Positions 56,536-64,000 of a DNA stretch of 64,000 nucleotides are shown here, piece by piece (the stretch's first letter is position 1; the number at the start of each line of letters is the position of its first letter). The notes under the pieces are model-generated. The model saw nothing but the letters and a program-made list of their open reading frames with translations, ran no database searches and had not been told where the DNA came from. The stretch lies in contig CP110630.1 of assembly GCA_026210745.1 (NCBI GenBank), positions 4,774,001-4,838,000 on the forward strand. The letters are read 5' to 3'. The translations under genes were made by a program, and so were the position numbers. This stretch comes from Exobasidium rhododendri. Lineage: Eukaryota > Basidiomycota > Exobasidiomycetes > Exobasidiales > Exobasidiaceae.

Positions 56536-58809
56536 CTAGCTCATTGAATTCCAATTAGGCGGTAGACTGCCTAGACCGACACCAACGGGGAGACCGTCTT
56601 GTGTATTGAAGTGCTGTTGCTGACCTTGCTGTTGATTTGCCTGTGGTATAATTTGCGGCGAAGCAGAGCCAGCGTGATTAGTGTTGTGTTGCGCGGCAGC
56701 TAAGGCCTGAAGGTGCTGTTGCATCTGATTGGGGTGAGCAGAGTTCATCATGAAGTTGGAGTTCATGCCAGATTGCTGTAGTGCTCGTTGGATAGCAGCC
56801 TGCTGTTGCTGCTGCTGCTGCTGCTGCTGCTGTCCATTTGAAAAAGCGCCGGTCTGACCGCCGGGTAGACTGATGCCGCTAGAGTTGTTGCTGTTGAATT
56901 GACCAGGAAACAAGGCTGGATTTCCCTGACCAAGATTCTGTTGATGTTGATTCATCATCATGTAGTTGTTGTTGTTCGCATGTTTCGGGTACGAGTTGCT
57001 GTTCATCGGTACTGGTTGAGGTGTATTTAATGCGTTCGTCTGTTGCTGTGTGTCGGTAGAAGTCTGATTGCTGACAGGGCTCGGCTGGATCTTTGCCTTC
57101 TTTGATTTACTTGCCTTTTTCGTAAGCTTCTTTGAGCTATCAGTGACAGAAGCTTCCATTTCGGCGGCCGCTTCTGCTTCAATCTGAGCCTGTGCTGCTG
57201 CGTCTTTATCTTTTTTCTTGCCTTTCTTGGCCTTCTTCTTGGTCTCTTCTGTCTTATTCTTACTTGCCGCCGCCGCCGCTGCTGCTGCTGCCATCGCCCG
57301 CTCTGCATTCTCTTGCTCCACCCTCTCTCTCTCTTCCTTTTCTTCTTTTTCCTTTTGAGACTTCTTCTTCGATTTCTTCTTTGGCGTTTGTGTAGTGGGC
57401 GGGGTTGCTTCCTTTGGCTCTCGTTTCTCTTCGTCTGCCGCATTCTTCTTCTTCTTGGTCTTTTTCTTGCTACTCACTGCTTTCTGCTCGTCAGCAGTTC
57501 CAGTAAGACCTGCACCGCCTTCCCCTGATCCGTTTCCGTCAGTCAACTTGACAGAATGGGCATCAGTAGCTTTCATTGACCTCCATCTTTCTACAAACGA
57601 CATGCGAGCAAACGAAGGAGCGTGCGTACTCGGCCCCACTATAGTTTCCTTTGCCTTTGCAGAGCTTCCTTTCTCCATCATTCGCATAATCTTCTCTCGT
57701 CTCTTCTTATTAGCTTCATCCATCTCCACTTCAATGCTGTTGATACCCCGTTTTCGATCCGTTTGTCGAAAGTATGGAAGGGGCGCAGTAGGCAACGGTG
57801 AATAGGCACAGGGAGGGGCTGTGGCACCCAACATCAGATTAGCTATTCGGCTTACTTGTGGGTCGGGCGTCAAGCAAAGCGGGGGTGAAGTAAGTGTCTG
57901 TCAAGTCAATGAATGCAAGAATTAAATCACGGGTGCAGTTTGTGTGTTTGTGTAGCATCAACCTTCCGATCCCGACGTACCAATATTCTACTCTCAATTT
58001 CGAGAACATCCTCATCTGTCCATAGGCCTCCTCCTTCCACTTCGTTGAGCATTCTTAGATCGGTCCACAGAGTCTCTGGACTAGGGTATAGTACCACTCT
58101 GTACACACTGGGATTGGGTGGACCACTTGAGCCTGATTGATCTCCATTTCTCTTTCTAGCATCCACGCCGAGTCTTCTCAGAAAGCCGTAATTACCACCT
58201 AAAGCTCTGGCTGATGATTCTGCATTGAAAATGGAGGTTGTTGCATTCTCATTGGACGACGAGCTGGATGATCCATTCACAAGTCGAGAAGGTACTGGCG
58301 TTGGAAATGGTGAGTCTTGAGAAGAGGATTGTGACCGATGATCGTGGATCTCGATGATTAGACAGCCTTAAAAATCAGAGGAGGTGCTGGTCAGTAGTGT
58401 TGCTTTTGCATGCTGTTGGCGCACTGGGGACTCACCCTCAAAGAATGGAACGTTGGCCTCGTCAAAGATATCAACTAGATCTGCCGGCACCTTTTGATCT
58501 CGTATATAATATAGCAGATTCTTAGAGGGAAATGGAGTCAGAATATAAAATCAGGTAGTGACTGTCGATGTAACTCACCTTGAGCGGACTCTCGCAGAGA
58601 AACGCACCATCCTGAGAGCATTCGAAACTGACTGCGTTAGACTACATCCACCTTCTCTACTTCAGGTGTGAGTCTGTACTCGCCTGCTTTTCAAATCGAA
58701 AGGTGTTGGCATGCAGATGAAGAGTCAAGCTAGGACCCTCCTTCCTGTGCCTCTTCAAGACCTGTCTTGTGGTCCTGCTGGCATTATAGACGGACGCCGT
58801 TGTCGCCAT
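56536..58809 (-). CDS. SAGA complex subunit Spt20
   Basis: Spt20 keeps the SAGA co-activator together in the nucleus. Five exons (58809-58684, 58611-58579, 58520-58436, 58366-57981, 57897-56536, minus) give 663 aa. The Spt20 domain is built from pieces of all five: TTRQVLKRHRKEGPSLTLHL and FRFEKQ, then DGAFLCESPLK, then YYIRDQKVPADLVDIFDEAN, then GCLIIEIHDHR and YRVVLYPSPETLWTDLRML, then LTSPPLCLTPDPQVSRIANL. The remaining 400 residues are Lys/Glu-rich coiled-coil and Gln/Asn-rich sequence with an 11-Gln run. The first intron would start with GC (CAG|GCGAGT) to give the family sequence FEKQDG. A GT alternative (donor 4 nt downstream, acceptor at CGCAG) also keeps the frame but inserts about seven residues (AISFECS). 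The frame and family match are otherwise unambiguous. Confidence 0.88.
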
Positions 58810-59164
58810 TCCGACCTCCGTAGGATGGTAGAACGGACCTTTATACGGGCGGAGTGTATGCTATATCAGCGCTGCTTAAGTGATACACATTTGACAGTAA
58901 TTGCTGGACAGTACACTTTGAACCTCGTCGGCTTTGCCTTGAAAGCTTGGCCGTCAGTGGGCCTCGGATATGATGAGAAGGAATCCTGTGTATGGTGATC
59001 GTTCGCAAAGTATGGCTCATGGAATTGTCAATTCTTAAATACGCCGCCAAGCACGCGACGCCCAGCCAGTAGTAGTCACAACGCGAAAGGATGCTTGGCT
59101 CTTGACAAGGACCAACCTTCTCGCCTGTAATCGTCCTCTGAAGAAGTTGTAGTCTAGTGACAGT
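58810..59164. promoter_or_regulatory. Divergent promoter of SPT20 and the amidase gene
   Basis: Start-to-start gap of 355 bp. Short open frames in it have no family resemblance. No clear factor site is visible. Confidence 0.4.
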
Positions 59165-60495
59165 ATGACCTTGGCTGCTGTTGCTCAGCTCACGTCAACT
59201 GGAGTCATTGCTGATAATTTGGCTGCATCTGTCAGCCTCATAAGTGCGTCTGTGTGTAAAGCATCTCTATCATTGCTTGCAGCTGAGCTGCAATTGGCAC
59301 TCTTTCCCCACAGAAAGAGCAGCGGCGGCAGGCGCCAAGGTGGGTTCTTCCTCTAAACATTGCTGGACCAACAGCGCTTTCATGAGCAGTGCTGAAATAT
59401 ATGCCTCCTTGTTCAGGCTATATTCTTGCCTGAGGGTGAGTTTCTACACCAATGCTACTATGATATAGAGAACTCGTGAAGGCCAACCCTATGTCTCACT
59501 ACTATGCACACAAAAAAGCCACGGACTTCATAGCTCCAAGTGCCAGCGTAGGCAGCTTGACGAGGTCCATCGAAGCACAGAATTTCGTCGAAGGAATCCG
59601 CAGCGCTGCTCAATCATCTTCAATATGGGTCAGTGTAGGTATTCACGAGCCACCGAGCAGTACCGCGCACGACGATAAGGTTGAAACATCACAAAGATGC
59701 TTTAATACTCAATTACTCATCGATTCCGAGGGAAGCATCTTGGCAAGGTATCGAAAGAACCATCTCTTCGATGTCGATATAAAGGGTGGTCTGACCATAT
59801 TAGAGAGTGACACTACAATACCGGGGACTTCGATGGAGCCGCCCATCAGTTCACCAATCGGTAAAATAGGCGTGCGTACCCTGAAGCTTTAGTGAAGTGG
59901 GGAGTTCGTCACCCAGCGTTTCAAGATCTGCTGACCTCGACCAAATGACTTGACCTGACAGCTGCTCACATGCTATGACCTCCGCTTTCCGGAACCTTCC
60001 CTCAAGCTTCGAAGGCAAGGCTCAGATGTGCTCACCTATCCAAGTGCATTCACTGTACGAACGGGTGCTGCACACTGGGAGATCCTGCTAAGAGCCAGAG
60101 CGATAGAGACGCAATGCTATGTCATGGCTGCCGCTCAAGTGGGCACGCACGCTGGCACGAGGAGAGTTTCGTGAGTCAGAAGAGGGGAAATAGAGGGAGT
60201 GCTCTGTCACCGCTGACTTGGCTCATTGTTTTTCAATTTAAAAGGTGGGGTCACGCAATGATCGTAGACCCATTTGGTTCGATCGTCGCTCAGTGTGCTG
60301 ACATGCAGCCATACCAGGCGACGTTCTGCATGGCGGATCTTGTGAGTTGCCCAAGATTGGAGTTTCGGCTCGACAAGGGAACACCGATCTGATCAGGGCG
60401 AATCGCAATCGCAGGACCTCGATACAATGACAGATGTGCGGAAAGAGATGCCATTGTGGTCACAGAGGCGGACAGACGTTTATCCGCAATTGTAG
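59165..60495 (+). CDS. Nit1/Nit2-type carbon-nitrogen hydrolase (deaminated-glutathione amidase-like)
   Basis: Nitrilase-superfamily amidase; Nit1 hydrolyses deaminated glutathione, a metabolite-repair reaction, and Nit2 is an omega-amidase. Seven exons (59165-59243, 59314-59339, 59417-59435, 59519-59871, 59962-60170, 60245-60341, 60415-60495) give 287 aa. The Glu-Lys-Cys triad is complete: Glu41 in IFLPEATDF, Lys121 in [13 protein letters not shown] and Cys163 in [34 protein letters not shown] and [11 protein letters not shown] are typical, and the tail [12 protein letters not shown] matches Nit1 better than Nit2. Exons 2 and 3 are only 26 and 19 nt and encode KRAAAAGAK and AIFLPE, the latter carrying the catalytic Glu. 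Its stop is 57 bp from the convergent aminotransferase stop. Confidence 0.92.
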
Positions 60496-60552
60496 CGTGG
60501 GCAGCACAGTAGATGGAGGAATTGAAGGACATGGCAGATGGACCCCCTTTGA

Positions 60553-62167
60553 TCAGACCTTGACGCCGACTGTTTGTGCGACTTCCTTGACTGATTCGGC
60601 AAAGATCTCAAAGGCTTGCGAAAGCTCTTCTTCGGTGACGTTGAGCGGTGGGATGAATCGAATAACGTCAAAGCTGGAAAGAGAACAGGAGGTCATGGCA
60701 TGTGTTCAGCATGGATGTCGGACGAAAAGTGATCCACCCAATAAAAGCGACACTCACCAACTAGTACTGAGAACGAGCATATCACGCTTGATACAGGCCT
60801 GCACAATCTTGGGAGCCAGTTGTTCCTGACCAGATTCGTAGTGCCAGGGATTTTGCGACGAGGTGTTTTGACTGTCGGCATTTAGGCCTCGAGGTAGTGC
60901 ATCGATCGATCCCTTGATCGCGGGATGGATGAATTGAACACCGATCATCAGTCCGTAGCCTCGAATCTGTTGAATCACACTACCTTCTGGCTTCTCCTTC
61001 AAGGCGTTCAAAAGTGACATGAGCTGTTCGTGACGTGCCTGTACATTTTCCAGAATGTTCTCCTCCTCGAACGCCTTGAGCACGGCCCAGGACGCAGCAC
61101 ATGAGACAGCGTTACCTGTAAGGAAAAAGACAAGTTAACATAAGTAAGCTCCGTCGTCCACCTTGCCTTCTCGGAAATCATAGCCACTACGTACCAGCGT
61201 ATGTTCCTCCCATGCTACCGGGCTTCTGCAAGTCCATCAGCTCTTTGCGACTGGCGATACCACTCAAAGGGAAGCCGTTGGCGATACCCTTGGCGAAGAC
61301 TAGGATGTCTGGTCGAACCCCACTGTACTCCATGAACCAGAACTTTCCTGTTCGACCGCACCCAGACTGAACTTCATCGGCGATCAACAGAATGTTGTGT
61401 TTATCGCAGATCTCTCGCAAGCCCTTCAGGAACGAGGCCGGTGCAGGGACATAACCTCCCTCTCCCATGACAGGCTCCAGGATGATCGCAGCAGTATCGG
61501 AAGGTGCAGTCTGTTGAGACAGTAAAAGGTGGAGTTGATGAAGTGAAGAGGCAACAAGTGTTTCGACGTCTGTCTCCTCTGGTACCCCGTGCTGAGAATA
61601 GTAGGGAAACGGTGTGCTAAAGACGCCGGGCATGAGTGGGGAGAAGCCTTCGGAGTAGATAGTCTTTGACTTGGTCAAGGCCATGGTACCGTAAGTACGT
61701 CCATGGTAAGAACCTTGCATGACGATGATATTCTGCTTCTTTGTTGCAGCTCTGGCCAACTTGATGCTTGCCTCCACTGCTTCAGCACCGCTGTTCCACA
61801 GAAAGACAGAGTCTAGCGAGGGGTCTAGATTAGCTAGTCTGGGGAGGAATGCCTTCACCATGCGAAGGTAGGAAGACGAGAATCCGATGTTGATCTGAGC
61901 ATGAACCATCGTTTCACATTGCTCCTGTGCTGCCTTTGTGACACCTGGATGACAGTGGCCCAAGTTCGTGACACCGATTCCACAGGTCATGTCCAAGATC
62001 TTCTTGCCTTGTTCATCCCAGACCCAAGTGCCCGAACCCTTGCTCATCACCATCGGCGTCAATCTTCCCACTCCTCGTGCAATGTGAGCCGTTCCAAAGT
62101 CGGCGCTCGAGGTGTTGGCTCCGTTTCCCTTCGATTGCACATTGTCAGTGGTTGCTGAAGGTGTCAT
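60553..62167 (-). CDS. Class-III PLP aminotransferase, 4-aminobutyrate aminotransferase-like
   Basis: PLP enzyme that moves an amino group from an omega-amino acid or amine, probably 4-aminobutyrate, to a keto acid. Exons 62167-61195, 61115-60758 and 60673-60553 (minus) give 483 aa. Motifs: GIGVTNLGHCHPGV, WNSGAEAVEASIKLARAAT, SYHGRTYGTMALT, Asp264 in LLIADEVQSGCGRTG, which pairs with the PLP nitrogen, and the Schiff-base Lys293 in VFAKGIANGFPLSG. The C-terminal domain has GYGLMIGVQF and VIRFIPPLNVTEEEL. There is no clear mitochondrial presequence, only a Ser/Thr/Asn-rich leader. A stretch before the last intron (LNADSQNTSSQNPWHYESG) is an insert compared with bacterial GabT. Substrate could be another omega-amino acid, since this subfamily is broad. 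Confidence 0.88.
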
Positions 62168-63450
62168 CTTGCTGTGAATGTTGGGAAGAAAGATGAGAAG
62201 AAGGAGATACTGGCTAACCTGTAAACGATTCCACCACTGACTAGAAATTTGGTCAATCTATCTTGCCGGGCACACAAGGAGCGCTGCGAACGCCACTTCT
62301 CGTTCCAAACTTATTGGGTTAGATAGGGAAGCATTGACAAGTGGAGCCGCGGCCGAGAAGAGTAGCAAGAGCAAAGCAAAGCAGTGCAGTGCAGCCCGCG
62401 GTCAGGGCGGAGTCAATCCCCTTCGCGTTCTGGAACTTGAACCTCAAAGGAAGAACGACTTGGCCGCCGAACATGCATTCTTGGTCCTGGTGCGATGGGA
62501 CACGACATGTGCAGCGAGATGACGACGTATAGGAAGAGATCCGACAGTATACTTGTGAGGGACAGGGTCTGAACACAAGGATGCTTACATTGCTTCACAA
62601 GCCTTTCACCTTGAAAAATTGATGAGTCCACCGACATGATGTAGTAAGATTCAACTCGGCCGCCCGTGCCCGTCCTTGTTCGTGTTGAACGACAATTGGG
62701 AGTAAAAGGGTATCGAGGTAGCAGAGCACACTGCAGTCCCACAGACTGTATCGGTCTGAAAGCACCGCCGAGCAAGCCAAGGCAGCATCTCGGTATCTGG
62801 AAGACAGTGTGAGCCTCGATGTGTAGATACGAAGGGGCTCACGGGGGGGGGGGCGGTAAGGATCAGAGAATGGAGATTGGATGCGCTCAGACCTAGATGG
62901 CGTTCTTGCCAAGACACTCATCCAGGGGTCCTGATCGACACCAGTCACCAAAAGATCTGCGAAAGGACGAAAACGACTCTCCAGTAGCAGTGGGGGACAC
63001 CAAGAGGCGACGATCTGCGGATTGGGTTGAGGGTTGAAGTGCAGATGGCCGTGTCGTTGTATTATCACGAAAGTGCAGTGACGAACTTTATCTCGAATGA
63101 ATTTGCTTGACTAAAACTGCGCAACGGCCAAATCAAGGTGACTTCCTCTCCATGGAGGTAGACATTTGATGAGAACTTGTCCCACCCGAACTTACAACGG
63201 TGCTTGAACAAACATCGCACCTTCTTCCATCGCATAACATACTTTCACACTCAACAACATCGACCACATCTCCACCTCACCACCTTCACCCCTCTCTCTC
63301 CGCTCATGTCCCTCATCCTCGCACGAGTCGTGCTTCTGTCTGCTGAAAAGCGATTCTTGCCCGAACAAGGAAGCATACAATTGAATTGTAAATGAATTAC
63401 AGAGGTGACTGACTGCACCGACAGCTTGATAGTATCGTGAGAATGAAAAT
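62168..63450. other. Intergenic region between the aminotransferase and uS13 genes
   Basis: Gap of 1.28 kb, upstream of the aminotransferase and downstream of uS13 (both minus). It contains an 11-base G run at 62843-62853 and a CAAAG/CAGTG-rich short-repeat patch near 62370-62392. Open frames up to about 150 codons look random and start with non-ATG codons. No RNA gene was recognised. Confidence 0.45.
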
Positions 63451-64000
63451 CTACTTCTTCTTGTTGGCAACAGTTCGACCACGTCGTCCGGTAGTACAGG
63501 TGTGTTGCTGCAAGGTGCAGAAGGAGACACAACCAGTCAGTCAGACAAAAATTGCTCAACAACTCTACACTTCCTCCCGCGACCCTTCCACTCACTCCTC
63601 TGACTCGCAACGACCAGTGATGACGGATACCTCTGTGTGCTCTGATCTTCTTCAATCGTTCAATGTCGTCACGCAGCTTACTGTCAACACCATTGGACAG
63701 CAATTGACCGTGCTTTCCATCGACGATGTCCTTTTGTCTGTTCAAGAACCAGGTGGGAATCTTGAATTCGGCGGGGTTTTGCAGGATCTGGACAATTCGT
63801 TCGAGCTCATCTGAATTGAGCTCACCAGCACTGAGGAACAGAAGAGTCATGGTGATTGTTAGCTAAGTTATTCACGCCATCTTTCCTTTCTTCCTCCCTC
63901 CCCCCTTTCGATTTCTAAGACGGCGAGACGGCGCCAGAGCACTCTCGATCATCAAATAATTCCTTCCCTTTCCAATCCTGTCTTGCTCTTTCTAGCTCCT
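63451..64000 (-). CDS. Cytosolic ribosomal protein uS13 (S18), 5' part beyond window edge
   Basis: Small-subunit protein at the head of the 40S ribosome, contacting the large subunit. Two coding exons are visible, 63830-63596 and 63507-63451 (minus), giving the C-terminal 97 residues or so. They read [37 protein letters not shown]-like sequence (here [18 protein letters not shown]), [18 protein letters not shown] and [10 protein letters not shown], then after an 88-nt intron [18 protein letters not shown]. Positions 63831-64000 are intron; the exon with the N-terminal part lies outside the window. The match to eukaryotic S18 is almost residue for residue. The last residues (ANKKK) are slightly shorter than the usual GVSKKK ending. 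Confidence 0.95.

Noticed and set aside
62595-63068. 157-codon minus-strand open frame upstream of the aminotransferase
   Set aside because: It begins with a non-ATG codon, looks like random translation (Ser/Arg/Leu-rich) and crosses an 11-base G run.

Overview
This window is nuclear DNA from a filamentous or dimorphic basidiomycete, most likely Ustilaginomycotina (smut relatives). The genes carry short introns, mostly 50-100 nt with GTGAGT-type donors. There is a two-finger GATA factor of the Urbs1 siderophore-repressor type, a Rom1/2-type Rho GEF, an Opi1/ccg-8 family regulator and a complete Dicer. The phylum-level call is confident; the subphylum is inference. I resolve 22 protein-coding genes (20 complete, 2 cut by the window edges) and one nested pair of transposable elements. 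I found no rRNA, tRNA, CRISPR or bacterial-type feature. Exon joins were read by hand from splice sites and protein-family continuity.

Layout: a divergent RagC/Gtr2-type GTPase (partial, minus) and complex I subunit NDUFA5 (minus) are followed by a 2.85-kb AT-rich block. This block is one non-coding TA-flanked inverted-repeat element inserted into the terminal repeat of a second one (3356-6206), 163 bp upstream of the NDUFA5 start codon. Next come an Sds3-like histone-deacetylase subunit (plus), pyruvate carboxylase (minus), a Ccc2-type copper ATPase (minus), a GH63-like glucosidase of the yeast YMR196W type (minus), an unrecognised 394-aa protein (plus), a TBC RabGAP (minus), mitochondrial uL5m (plus), mitochondrial GatA (minus), a Siw14-type phosphatase (plus), an Opi1-type repressor (minus), a secreted nucleoside-hydrolase-like protein (minus) and an F-box/RCC1 protein (minus). 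The right part holds Dicer (plus), a DEP-DH-PH-CNH Rho GEF (plus), the Urbs1-type GATA factor (minus), SAGA subunit Spt20 (minus), a Nit1/Nit2-type amidase (plus), a class-III aminotransferase (minus) and ribosomal protein uS13/S18 (partial, minus).

There is no operon logic. Several themes recur: nuclear-encoded mitochondrial proteins (NDUFA5, uL5m, GatA), chromatin and transcription (Sds3, Spt20, Urbs1, Opi1), iron/copper (Ccc2 loads multicopper oxidases for iron uptake; Urbs1 represses siderophore genes) and inositol-related regulation (Siw14 and Opi1, convergent neighbours). Gene spacing is tight in places: 43 bp between the uL5m and GatA stops, 99 bp between the GatA and Siw14 starts, and 57 bp between the amidase and aminotransferase stops.

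The most unusual items are the nested transposons, whose terminal and subterminal repeats vary together; a cluster of GATAA boxes upstream of the GATA-factor gene; a histidine-rich tract in that factor; a secreted protein with a degraded nucleoside-hydrolase signature; a Dicer without a recognisable PAZ domain; a probable GC-AG intron in SPT20; and a Gtr2-like GTPase with a broken switch-II motif.
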